Translations under genes and position numbers: made by a program
Shown here: one piece after another, positions 55,301-63,559 of the stretch
Layout: every line of letters begins with the position of its first letter
How positions within the stretch are numbered: position 1 is the stretch's first letter
Origin: Symbiodinium natans
Taxonomy: Eukaryota > Sar > Dinophyceae > Suessiales > Symbiodiniaceae
Assembly: GCA_905221605.1 (NCBI GenBank)
Contig: CAJNDS010002646.1
Span: 535,001 to 599,000, forward strand
Length of the DNA stretch: 64,000 nt
Direction: 5' to 3'
The notes under the pieces: generated by a model
Databases searched by the model: none
What the model was told of the DNA's origin: nothing
The model's input: the letters and a program-made list of their open reading frames with translations, nothing else

Positions 55301-58300
55301 ATTGCTCCCGCCTTCTCCTTCTTTTTGGTCGGTCTCCTCGCCAGAAATCTGTACTGCTCCTTCCGGCGCCGTCTCCTGTCCAGCCACTTCATGCCCAGGA
55401 AGAACTTGAGCGCTTTCAGAGACATTCACCTGTCCAGCAGCACCTTGCCCAGGTAAAACCTCATCCGTGGAGCCCACCGCCAGCGAACCAACCATAACTG
55501 AACCATCCCTTGTTCTTTTTTGAGACCGTTCAGCTCGACGAGAAGGTTGTGGTAGCGAAAAAACTTGTGAAGTCACTTCTTGGCGGGTCTCCCCCCGCGA
55601 CGCTTTGTCGCGCCCTTCGCCAAGGTGAACCGATTTTTTCGGCCCATCATTGGAGCCTGAAGAACCACTTTGTGGAACATTGCCACGACTCGCAGTTCTC
55701 CACGAATCCCTTTCTTGCAAAAAGAGTTCCTTCAGGCGTTGTACCGCATTGGTCTCCTCCTCGCTTGAATCGCTTGAGGAAGCGGCATACGAGACCAAAG
55801 CCTCCGCCTGGTCATCATCATCCACCACATCTGCCCACGCTCTGCTGAATGGATACGACAAACCACCACGAGGTTTCACCGGCTCCAGTGGCTTCGGTTT
55901 TTCCACCACTTCCGCCAGTTGCACTCGTCGTTGTGACCGAGATCGTGGCACCTGTCGCACCTGTTTTTTGTCCAGCAAGGGCCTTCCCCTTCTTACAGGG
56001 TTTGATCTTGACCGATACTTTTTCGTTGGTGGATTCACCGGCGGCATTCCAACTCCCACCAACCGCAGCTTCTGTACGCACAACGGAGACCTCTGCGCAA
56101 GCGTCCAACCATCACGGTACCTGACCTTATCAAAAAGCTCCCGATAGGAACCTCTCGGCATAGTTTTTGCACCGGAGTCTTCAGCTTCACGCACCTGAGT
56201 GAGGGTTCGCACCGCCGCTCTTCCAGTCCCTTTGTTCCCAGAAGATTGTTGTACCCGTACAGATGCATCAGAAGGAACTGCCTTTTCCGGTCCTCCCGGT
56301 CGATATCGGACCTCACCCACCAATTGCAGAATTTTGCATGCGGTCACTTTGTTGATCCCTTTGTCAACCAAATCTTCCACAAAGATGAACTCTTGCAAGT
56401 CCGACACATTGGTCACACCAAGCGTAATCATCACCTCACTTACATGAGGGGTATACACCCACAGGTGTGCGTTGCGAGCCATCCAATTTTCAATCGGCTC
56501 CTCCGGATTGTGAAGCTGAGTACTAGTGGATGCAGCCACCGAATTCTTTTGCTCATCAGCTTCTACTTCATCCAGAATACCTTTTTCACCATCTTTTTGT
56601 GACACATTGGTCATTTGCAGTGCTTTTGGTGCCGAGGATGAGGAAGATTCAGCTCCCCCACTCGCAGGTGGCTGAAAAGTGCTTCTATCCGTAAGCTCCC
56701 ATCCTCTCTCTTTTTCAAACCGGACCTGATTGGCCACCTGTACCAAGTGTTTCAGGAGCGACAGCCGCTCCTCTGACATCTCGTCATGGGAGTACTTGCA
56801 GAAATTTAACCCTTTCCGGCAACGTCCTCTGAGGTAATAATCGAAACAGCAATGGTGGAACCCTGCGTCCCTTAGTGACTTCCTGGAAGCATTGTCCCAA
56901 GCTTTGCCGGGCTCCCAAGTCCCTTCCAATGCTATGTCATCGTTGTGAAGATACCTGCATGTAGTCCCATATTTACAACCACCTTGATTGTAATACAGAC
57001 ACAGACGACCTTTTGGCTCACCCGACGTAGGCTCACCCTTTGATGCACCTTTGCCAAAATTGTACTTGGCCCGGAAGGCTAAATCCTCCCGCTCCTGCTG
57101 TGCCTCATCCACTGTACCTTCCTCTGTGGGAGGGTCACCGATGTTCCCGTCCTCATCATCAGCTTCTTGGCTATTCTTTGGATCAGTTGACCCCCCTTCT
57201 GGCCAACCTTCACCGTACCGACGATGCTCATAGGGACACCCATCGCCATTGCGACACCTTCCCTTATTGAAGAACCTGCACAGCTTGCTGTAACCAGGTG
57301 ACAACACCGTCTTTGGTGTCATGTAAGCCTTTTTGTACTGGTCAGGATCCATGTAGGCTTCCATTGGCTTGTTCTCCCTTTTGCTCATGGATTGCACTGC
57401 ACCATCAAGCTCCTGCAAAAATAGCTTGGTGTCCAACCAAAGCGCGTTCCAAAACTCATCTTCCCCTTGATTCAGCACCGTTGCCACCGCTTCACCCACA
57501 ACTGGTCGAGAAAATCTCCTTTTTCTGCATGCCAGTTCGAAAAGCGCGTTGTGGTACTGTTTTCGGGAAAAAGTGGTTAACTTCCCCAAGCCTGTGCTTT
57601 CTGTACCATCAGGCTTCCAACCATCATTTTGCAAGATGCCATACGCGCGCCGAGCTTCCGCATTGAGGAATGCCTGATCCGCAACACACTCCTGTAAATC
57701 TTCCATCGGCCGACCTAACAGCATCCCAGTAATTTTGCCAACATAGGCTTCCTCTTCATTTCCATTCTCCAGAAGAGCTTTGTAGATCTTTTCTCCATAA
57801 AGTTGCCTTTCTTTTCGTTCTTCAGAAGACAACTCCTGTACCACAAGCTCTTCATCGGATTGCTCTTCCTCCTGTTTCCAGTCCCATTGACCGTTGGAAT
57901 CTTGGTACCATTGACCAGCATACCATGAATCCGTCCACCACGTACTCCAGCCGCTGGGTTTCCACTTCCGCAGCGTCGAAGAAGAGTCCTCCACGTCCTC
58001 TTCCAAAACCAGAAAGGTGTCCAAGATTATGGTACCATCATCTTCCACTCGTTTCACTGTTCCATTGACAGTATCACCAAACTTGAACTGATATGCATTG
58101 TTCCCTTCTGCAGGAATCAATACATTCATATCCCCATGGTCCAAAAAGGCTCCATACCCATTGATGCAGCGCACTAGACCCATGATCTCATCTCCCTCTT
58201 GATAGCAATGTGGCCCAGGTGACTCCAAGGCTCCCGCTCGGGGCACTTTCTTTACACGCTCTTCAGAAACCATCTCTGTATCATCGGCTCCTGGCGCATC

Positions 58301-60196
58301 CTTTGTCTTCACCTTTGGGTCACACTGCTCGTCCTGCTCCACGAGTCCCACAAGCTCATCTTTTTTGTGCTCCTGGATTTCAGGACCTCCCTTTTTCTCC
58401 GCCAACGGCTTTGCCTCATCTGCTGTAGTTCGCTCGGTGTCGACTTCCGGTGAACTTCCAGACGGCAACGCTTCTCCCTTCATGGGAGTGGACCCATCAT
58501 TGGAGTCCTTTGTCTCACCTTCTGCAGCAGGCAAATCTTCTTCCACTGCAGGGCAATTGAGTCGATCATCCACGGCAGGCACGCTTTCTTCCACCGCAGG
58601 CTCCTTTGGTTCCATGGCCTCCAAAGGAGAATTTCCACCATCATTGACCACAGCTGCCTCATTGGCTCCGGTGTAGCCCTTGTCATTTCGTTCCTCGCTG
58701 CTAACTTCAGGTTGCACCAGTGCGTCCACCTGTGAACCTCCATCATCAGCTGCTGCGGAGACCTGCGCCCCATTGTTGCAGTCGCCCGTGGAACGTACCA
58801 CCACATGCACCTCAACCCGTGCTTCCTTCGCACTCCAGGTAATATCTGGCGCATCAACCCGCGCATCATTGGCGCTCCAGGCCTCATTTTTCAGATCATC
58901 CGTGTCTCCAGCTATTCCAGAAGCTTCTTTTTCCCCTTGAATGGCAGAATTCTTGGCACCAAACGAAGAGACCTCCTCAGTCGTAACACACAACTTTTTC
59001 TCTCCATCCTCCGAATCTCCAGGACCACCTTCCTGAACAACAGGTACCACATCCACCACTCGCTCTTCTGCAGCCGACACAGTTCCGGTCACCTCATTGG
59101 GCATTTTCTCTTCTGGATCCACCAATTCCATCGCTGCCCCACCCTCAGAAAGCGCTTCTGTTTCTTCCCGATCCAGGTGTTGAGCTCCAGCGATGTTGGC
59201 TTGGTTCCCAGGAATCCCTTCCTCATCAGGAGAACCCGAGGTCGGGGCGTCACCATCAGCCCTAGGACCGCTATCCCTGATAGTAGAGGAAAAATCTTTT
59301 TCACCTAAACTATTTACACTACCCTGGAATGCCCTCGTAGACTCAGTCTTCGGAGTAGAGGATGAAGAATCCAGTGCCGCCTCCATTTCCAGCTCATTGC
59401 CCAAAGGAGACCCAACCACCTCGTCACTCTTCACCTTTTCACCTACCACCGGCAATGTCCACTTGGTTTCGTGCGTATCCAGGCAGTAATAATATTGTCT
59501 CCCATCTTCATGGAGGTGCAATTCCCACATTGTGCCATCACACGCTTGGATCAGATGCTCGTCTTTCCGAAAACCGTCCCTTTCAGAAACCTGTCGCATC
59601 TCGTCCTCTTCTTCTGACAGCTGTCGCAACCGTTCAGCCTCCATCTGTAGGATCTCCTCCTCCCCCATGGCGTATTCAGCAGCAGGTGCAGCTTCAAAGC
59701 CGTCCGCACCCTTCTGTTTGTGACCGCTTCCACCACCTTGGGAACTCGAAGATGGACCCTTTTTGATCTTGTTCAACGGCCTCCTGGTCGCTTGTAGCAC
59801 TTCTCCAATCAGATCGGTCTGAGACTCTTGGTCTACCATTCGACCCGAAGTCGAAGACGACGGCTGGTACCCGTGTTTGTGTAACACTCGTAAAACAGTC
59901 ACCTCCATTTCACGATCTATGCCACCAGTCGCATCCCAGTTCCTTTTTTCACCAGGCTTTGGCGGTACAGAAACAGCACGTCCTTCAGCTTCAGCATTGC
60001 TAACCATATCCCTATTGGGATTCATACCCGCATTGGGGCTTTCTGCAACCAAGGCCTCTTCCAGATGTACTTCAGCGTCGGGAATCACCTCTTCCAACAC
60101 CGATCTTTCACCCAGAGACTCAGCTGCACCATTTCCAGCTCCACCATCTTGTCCACCATCCGAGGCAAGTTGGAGCCATCGCTTCGGGGAAGGCAT
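52361..60196 (-). CDS. Giant gag-like protein with WW, S1-like, SAM-like and six CCCH zinc-finger modules
   Basis: 2611 aa from ATG at 60196 to TGA at 52363-52361; an in-frame GTG at 60229 follows a TAA, so the ATG is preferred. Numbering below counts from that GTG (subtract 11). 231-260: WW-like (W235, W257). 260-665: acidic low complexity. 680-740: S1/cold-shock-like strand set (GLVRCINGYGAFLDHGD). 756-784: Trp-rich, nine W in 29 residues. CCCH fingers: C984-C992-C998-H1002, C1077-C1085-C1091-H1095, C1128-C1137-C1144-H1148, C2211-C2221-C2227-H2231, C2243-C2252-C2258-H2262, C2269-C2278-C2284-H2288. 1247-1308: SAM-like (LGVTNVSDLQEF). 1404-1450: basic, RGRP and RSRS. 1735-1920: helical, possible capsid-like region (unproven). 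C-terminus Lys-rich. Such fingers bind RNA, so packaging of element RNA is the likely role. The intact frame suggests recent activity or selection. Dinoflagellate copia-like polyproteins often carry CCCH fingers; here no pol follows. Confidence 0.85.
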   Translation of the reverse strand: MPSPKRWLQLASDGGQDGGAGNGAAESLGERSVLEEVIPDAEVHLEEALVAESPNAGMNPNRDMVSNAEAEGRAVSVPPKPGEKRNWDATGGIDREMEVTVLRVLHKHGYQPSSSTSGRMVDQESQTDLIGEVLQATRRPLNKIKKGPSSSSQGGGSGHKQKGADGFEAAPAAEYAMGEEEILQMEAERLRQLSEEEDEMRQVSERDGFRKDEHLIQACDGTMWELHLHEDGRQYYYCLDTHETKWTLPVVGEKVKSDEVVGSPLGNELEMEAALDSSSSTPKTESTRAFQGSVNSLGEKDFSSTIRDSGPRADGDAPTSGSPDEEGIPGNQANIAGAQHLDREETEALSEGGAAMELVDPEEKMPNEVTGTVSAAEERVVDVVPVVQEGGPGDSEDGEKKLCVTTEEVSSFGAKNSAIQGEKEASGIAGDTDDLKNEAWSANDARVDAPDITWSAKEARVEVHVVVRSTGDCNNGAQVSAAADDGGSQVDALVQPEVSSEERNDKGYTGANEAAVVNDGGNSPLEAMEPKEPAVEESVPAVDDRLNCPAVEEDLPAAEGETKDSNDGSTPMKGEALPSGSSPEVDTERTTADEAKPLAEKKGGPEIQEHKKDELVGLVEQDEQCDPKVKTKDAPGADDTEMVSEERVKKVPRAGALESPGPHCYQEGDEIMGLVRCINGYGAFLDHGDMNVLIPAEGNNAYQFKFGDTVNGTVKRVEDDGTIILDTFLVLEEDVEDSSSTLRKWKPSGWSTWWTDSWYAGQWYQDSNGQWDWKQEEEQSDEELVVQELSSEERKERQLYGEKIYKALLENGNEEEAYVGKITGMLLGRPMEDLQECVADQAFLNAEARRAYGILQNDGWKPDGTESTGLGKLTTFSRKQYHNALFELACRKRRFSRPVVGEAVATVLNQGEDEFWNALWLDTKLFLQELDGAVQSMSKRENKPMEAYMDPDQYKKAYMTPKTVLSPGYSKLCRFFNKGRCRNGDGCPYEHRRYGEGWPEGGSTDPKNSQEADDEDGNIGDPPTEEGTVDEAQQEREDLAFRAKYNFGKGASKGEPTSGEPKGRLCLYYNQGGCKYGTTCRYLHNDDIALEGTWEPGKAWDNASRKSLRDAGFHHCCFDYYLRGRCRKGLNFCKYSHDEMSEERLSLLKHLVQVANQVRFEKERGWELTDRSTFQPPASGGAESSSSSAPKALQMTNVSQKDGEKGILDEVEADEQKNSVAASTSTQLHNPEEPIENWMARNAHLWVYTPHVSEVMITLGVTNVSDLQEFIFVEDLVDKGINKVTACKILQLVGEVRYRPGGPEKAVPSDASVRVQQSSGNKGTGRAAVRTLTQVREAEDSGAKTMPRGSYRELFDKVRYRDGWTLAQRSPLCVQKLRLVGVGMPPVNPPTKKYRSRSNPVRRGRPLLDKKQVRQVPRSRSQRRVQLAEVVEKPKPLEPVKPRGGLSYPFSRAWADVVDDDDQAEALVSYAASSSDSSEEETNAVQRLKELFLQERDSWRTASRGNVPQSGSSGSNDGPKKSVHLGEGRDKASRGETRQEVTSQVFSLPQPSRRAERSQKRTRDGSVMVGSLAVGSTDEVLPGQGAAGQVNVSESAQVLPGHEVAGQETAPEGAVQISGEETDQKEGEGGSNDLRGNDAKMLDGGPVRSDLQQLLVKGLLTRIYWKVAVGKLPMGQRDCQKGSNKMDRNLVISMSSEGASEQDENLALEDDADQSMGDGAMVMVYDPGTLIQSPTTDWVMRRGLTDRTVWPAMAHLAQRICAEMVQVDEMNAQLGTGTLLFQRRDQGYYTDLHHSFHDNPCLPAVGNYPLSVMGALLSPGLEGEFKNTDKFGTAMEAIAYDWSRSPGMEVHIELMARVAKMVHPFLNLGAQGSVMVSEFLWQRGRARLMEFLQAATCADQLEALWRRMDDDADEEVDPSTAMLEVLGLEDAVLDQGNNESLIPIEDAGGETSGDTGGKGKAPEVSPEEEKSSGSSRLADTRIFLWSVYSRVASNFSMQDRTTGKIFDSTKGYPGEGPNNDDNPSSKGNFPWISEDYLDEVVSKKMERSSEMDGFVPGSEGSLEKVEVENVTASKILMALWKKGHRVGFRRLRRLNASGCKVGAMKRPIKRVQKIGARKAFMKMFNVFGSSQHGSGVGGKPIMKVVGPRPGFPAVLQAPNTDSTSGEGSSPQVHGNVHVEHSRPMDRYEAERLEKRKKGFCYWFGKGKDRCKFCDDCKFIHSEDDVVLHSYWCKYYVAGRECFAGKDCEFSHDATGVRCVQFARSGKCRFGDRCVFEHGVPLEKQRPRSPRTPPRDGPRRKSGANGGEKEIPPEQFDDDEEDFMVYDEETKMTELLMEAISFLSGGKPDLARAEADPLFKLLKFTGDADQMDQVWVSWTTEMLSVLELLEVVKSYDVSLAEVEEWVNDLRIWYERANLGEEKDPKKGKKRSLEGESSKDIPAEKEVVETSETEVAVEEEKKKVKKKRKAAAIEDPYTLMVPKPKKMPTIIEKGGSTSNVVASAVEKSSKTRTKSNVGGKTKKKEKSQSPKKEEVVMVQDPEEKDRPSDAEAPGSANANEELGQSCQAIEDAKREGLVSSIQRGIQDPILTISDLEYILLQLHLKIANNRKKK

Positions 60197-60251
60197 TGCT
60201 TCTTGATCCCAAAAACCTTGAAAGAACACTTAACCGCAGGGAACCTAATTT

Positions 60252-60263
60252 GGGCTCATAACC
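60252..60263 (-). promoter_or_regulatory. Primer-binding site matching the initiator-Met tRNA anticodon arm
   Basis: In element orientation GGTTATGAGCCC directly abuts the 5' LTR end. Its complement GGGCTCATAACC is the anticodon stem-loop of initiator Met tRNA (CAT anticodon), not the CCA end. Drosophila copia uses the same half-tRNA priming (GGTTATGGGCCC). This places the element with Ty1/copia. Confidence 0.75.
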
Positions 60264-60550
60264 TACGGGGGGACAACCAAGGAAGGAAATCAACTCCCCT
60301 AATCGCCCTGAACTTATATTTCCCAGATCGAACCAAGAAACAACCAAGAACACGGATAAGAGCAACCCAGGGGGGAAGGAAAGGGGGAAGGAATCCACAC
60401 CCTTACCAAACCCTAAGAACCCAGGCACTTCTTTTTGAACTTGTGGCTTTCTGTTCAAGCCCATCTTGAGCCAAACATGATTTCCGGGTTCATTAACCCT
60501 TCCAACTCTCAACACTAACTCTTTTCTACAATACCAATTGCAGCTCCGCA
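60264..60550 (-). repeat. 5' LTR
   Basis: 287 bp, direct copy of 51705-51990 with about seven substitutions and one extra G. It should hold the promoter. No clear TATA box is seen. The flanking C at 60551 belongs to the neighbouring CCCTAAA array. Confidence 0.9.
60465..60475 (-). other. Spliced-leader-like sequence in the 5' LTR
   Basis: In element orientation CATGTTTGGCTCAAG, about 76 nt into the LTR; it matches the spliced leader's last 15 bases apart from one inserted G. Three of the LTR-LTR differences fall in the bases just upstream of this motif. Confidence 0.5.
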
Positions 60551-60551
60551 C

Positions 60552-61500
60552 CCTAAACCCTAAACCCTAAACCCTAAACCCTAGACCCTAGACCCTAAGA
60601 ACCCTAAACCCTAAACCCTGGGTTAGGGTGTTCAGGTGTTGGGTGGACCCCAAGCCCTAAAGGGTCCCTGTTGCCGAAGACAACTTGAGGGACGTTTAAC
60701 ATCGGAATCTTTTTGTCTTAGGGTCCTCAAAGCTGAGGATGGAGGCACCCTAGTTTAGAATAGCCGCCGTGGGACAGAAGCGTCTCCTACATCCTAAGTC
60801 CTAAACCCGAAGCCGCAAAAATCTACGGAGAGTAACCTGAATGCCTTCAACAGGGCCTGCACTAAACCCTCAACCCCCAAAAGCCAGTCCTAGACCCCCC
60901 GAAACAAGCATCGGTCCAAAATCCCAGAAAGGGAAAGCCAGAAAACAAAAAAGCTTCCTACCCGCGCCCCCCCCCCCCCCCAAACCCTAAACCCTAAACC
61001 CTACCCTAAACCCCTAACAAACCCAAAAAAAAAAAAAACACTGTATTAAGCCCAGAGCTCTTCCTCTTTTAATGACGTTAGCTGCTGCTACCCAGCTACC
61101 CTTTCCCCTTTTGGTTTAAATCCTTTTAATTCAACCAACCCCAGAGAAAAGGGTACCCTCATGGGGGCCACCTAGTCAACTTAGTCAATCAGTTCCCACA
61201 GATCAGATTAACTTGATGGTTTAGGGTTTAGTTTATCTTTTAGAGTTAGGGTTTTAACATGCGTATGCCACAGACCCGGCCCCCGGGAGGGGGGGGGGGG
61301 GGGCGGGAGTTCCACAGAAATGGAATGGACTGGTCTTCAGGGTTTGGGGTTTGTGGGTGAATTTCTGAAAGCCTCACTGCTGCATTGCAGCTCAACTTAA
61401 GTGAGCCCTAAATCAAAAACCCTAAACCCTAAACCCTAAACCCTAAACCCTAAACCCTAAACCCTAAACCCTAAACCTAAACCCTGAACCCTTGCTTAAC
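60552..61500. other. Repeat and unique mix right of the retroelement
   Basis: CCCTAAA array at 60552-60620, C run at 60966-60981, A run at 61025-61039, G run at 61290-61303. Unique pieces at 60640-60900 and 61040-61250; the latter shares GGGTACC and poorly conserved segments with 62610-62690. No exon is recognised, although earlier exons of the DHHC gene must lie somewhere to the left. Confidence 0.5.
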
Positions 61501-61516
61501 AAGAACCCCAAAGCAG

Positions 61517-63334
61517 CTCAGGAAGATGGACCATCACTGCCCGTGGGTGCCGGGGCTCCCAGTGGCTTTCTAGCTTGGCGGGAGAGCGGGGGTTGGTTAG
61601 GGTTTAGGGTTTAGGGTTTAGGGTTTAGGGTTTAGGGTTAGGGGGGTTTAGGGTTTAGGGTTTAGGGTTTAGGGTTTAGGGTTTAGGGTTTAGGGTTTAG
61701 GGTTTAGGGTTTTTAGGGTTAGGTTTAGGGTTTAGGGTTTAGGGTTTAGGGTTCAGGGTTCAGGGTTCAGGGTTCAGGGTTCAGGGTTCAGGGTTCAGGG
61801 TTCAGGGTTCAGGGTTCAGGGTTCAGGGTTCAGGGTTAGGGTTGAGAGTTGAGGGTTTAGGGCTAAGGGTTTAGGGTTTGGGGGAAATGCCAGGGAACTC
61901 TAGGGCTTGGGTAAGGAAGGCTCAGGACCACTAGGGAACGCCAGGGAATCGCGAAGGGAATGTTATACGGTTTTTGTTCAGTGCATGTTGGGTTTAGGGG
62001 GATACACCTATGTTTTGGGACAAGTCAGGCAACACCAAAGGAAGACTTTTTTCTCGAAAAGGCTGCATTCACAGGGTCTAGAGGAGGTCTAGAGTGCTTA
62101 ATAGGGTTTGATTAGACCCTGAACTCTACAACCTCAAAAGCATAAACCCCCCCCCCCCCCCCCCCCAAAGAACCCACGCGGGTCTAGGCCGTAGTGTTTA
62201 CAGATTAGGGTTAGCAAGACGCTGCTGTCAGGAACAACTGCGTGGGTGAGCGGAACCAGCCACTCCGGCCAAAAATGTTCAGCGTTGCGGTTTCGGGGTG
62301 ATGGGGCTCATGCAGCCCTTTGTTCACCTTGGGCTCAAAAAGCATAGCTTTGCTCTTGGGGCCCCGAAAAAGCCAGCTGAACCTAAGCATAGTCCTTAAC
62401 CCTAAGCCCTTGATCACCTAACCTCTCCAAAGTTATTGATTCCAAAAGAAGTGACTAAAAAAAAACTTACTCAAAACTTTGTGTAAAACCAGAATTCACA
62501 TTTAGCGATGACTTTTACTGGGTGAGTCACAAGCTGTTTGGGTTCAGCGGGATCGCGGCCATCAGGTTTGACTAATATCACGGGCGCCCAGTAGGACTTG
62601 ACAGCCCAGTGGTACGGTACCCTTTACATTTTTTTGGGTTCTGGGTTCCCTTACAAAGTAAGCAGCCAGCAAAAGGTACCCTTGTGATGATATGGTTACA
62701 GGGCTACTACGAGGAATCTCTGGAGTCTACTCACCCCTCCCCCCGGCGTGTATGCTTTTCGTCTGAGGCTTCGGACCCTCCCCCTAGGCCCTAGGGTTTA
62801 GCCGGGCCTAGGGTATGGTTCTGAGGGTTTCCTAAACCGGGTCAGTTGTGGTCTGGGGAAGAGCACCTAACACGCAGCTCTCTGGGTTTATGGCTGCGCT
62901 GCCTAGGTTTTGCAAGGGTTCTGGGCTTGTGGGTTCTGATGGTATTGAAAGCCTCGGCCCTAAAGCCAAGGCCTCCACGCCCGGAATCTAAGAAATATTA
63001 AACATACCACTTTGGCACACCCCTTATGAGAGTTTAACTTGAGGTTCCGGGGTATGGGTTTGGGGTATGTTGATGTTTTCTTAGAAGGAAGCCCTCAATC
63101 CTGAATCCTGAACCCTAAGCCCTGAAACCCTGAAACCCTGAAACCCTGAAACCCTGAAACCCTGAAACCCTGAAACCCTGAAACCCTGAAACCCTGAAAC
63201 CCTAAACCCTAAACCCAAGGAAGCACTTCATCCTTTTCCTCCTCTACACGGCTCTGCAGTGCGTTCTAGCAGCGATCAGCCTTGGGGGGCATTTCGCCCG
63301 GGCGCCGAGAGGGTTCACAGTTCTCAGTCTGGGG
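61517..63334 (+). CDS. DHHC-type palmitoyltransferase, three exons (partial)
   Basis: Exons 61517-61548 ([10 protein letters not shown]), 62232-62258 (NNCVGERNQ, only 27 nt) and 63220-63334 (KHFILFLLYTALQCVLAAIS...). Both joins keep phase and rebuild the catalytic signature [22 protein letters not shown]. Both donors are GC (GCCGGG, GCCACT); acceptors are GTCAG and CCAAG. In this family DHHC-Cys is acylated and passes palmitate to substrate cysteines; exon 3 begins the third transmembrane helix. The N-terminal helices, the first half of the Cys-rich domain and the C-terminus are outside the recognised exons. After 63334 a GTGGGT donor leads into repeats; a possible next exon starts near 63891 (FRRIPATEDASV). 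Introns of 683 and 961 nt hold telomere-like arrays. The acceptor protein and membrane are unknown. Confidence 0.8.
61600..61870. repeat. TTTAGGG then TTCAGGG array in an intron
   Basis: Pure TTTAGGG to about 61750, then about 12 units of TTCAGGG, a homogenised variant, then mixed units. It lies in the first recognised intron of the DHHC gene, 50 bp after the 5' splice site. Confidence 0.9.
63118..63206. repeat. 8-base array (AAACCCTG) next to a 3' splice site
   Basis: About ten units followed by two CCCTAAA units and CCAAG, the acceptor of DHHC exon 3. Confidence 0.9.
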
Positions 63335-63339
63335 GTGGG

Positions 63340-63550
63340 TTTAGGGTTTATAGGGTTTATAGGGTTTACAGGGTTTATAGGGTTTATAGGGTTTATAGGG
63401 TTTATAGGGTTTATAGGGTTTGTAGGGTTTATAGGGTTTATAGGGTTTATAGGGGTTATAGGGTTTATAGGGTTTATAGGGTTTATAGGGTTTATAGGGT
63501 TTATAGGGTTTATAGGGTTTATAGGGTTTATAGGGTTTATAGGGTTTAGG
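63340..63550. repeat. 9-base array (GGGTTTATA)
   Basis: About 22 units of GGGTTTATA with a few C and G changes, directly after DHHC exon 3. Ile-Gly-Phe and Tyr-Arg-Val ORFs across it are artefacts. The related reverse type CCCTATAAA is at 48545-48632. Confidence 0.95.
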
Positions 63551-63559
63551 GGTAGGGTT

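Larger units (their letters stand above)
51705..60550 (-). mobile_element. LTR retroelement with giant gag-like ORF and no pol (Ty1/copia-type priming)
   Basis: Two direct terminal repeats (51705-51990 and 60264-60550) enclose about 8.27 kb read on the minus strand. Order: 5' LTR, a tRNA-type primer-binding site abutting it, a 2611-codon ORF, an untranslated stretch (52360-51999), a purine tract, 3' LTR. The LTRs differ at about seven positions plus one indel (about 97% identity), so insertion is fairly recent. No reverse transcriptase, RNase H, integrase or aspartic protease motif was found, so it must use enzymes from another element, as TR-GAG and LARD-type elements do. Flanks are TTTAGGG on the left and CCCTAAA on the right, with no direct target-site duplication. 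Confidence 0.85.

Noticed and set aside
52361-60196. Reverse transcriptase, integrase or aspartic protease within the giant ORF
   Set aside because: Read through for YxDD, D-T/S-G, the integrase HHCC site and DDE spacing; none was found.
52462-60469. Plus-strand and alternative-frame ORFs over the retroelement (up to 167 codons)
   Set aside because: Shadows of the 2611-codon frame; none has coherent motifs.
60120-60551. 143-codon minus ORF across the 5' LTR into the gag start
   Set aside because: It runs through primer site and LTR and overlaps the gag frame; the copy in the 3' LTR diverges at once outside the LTR.
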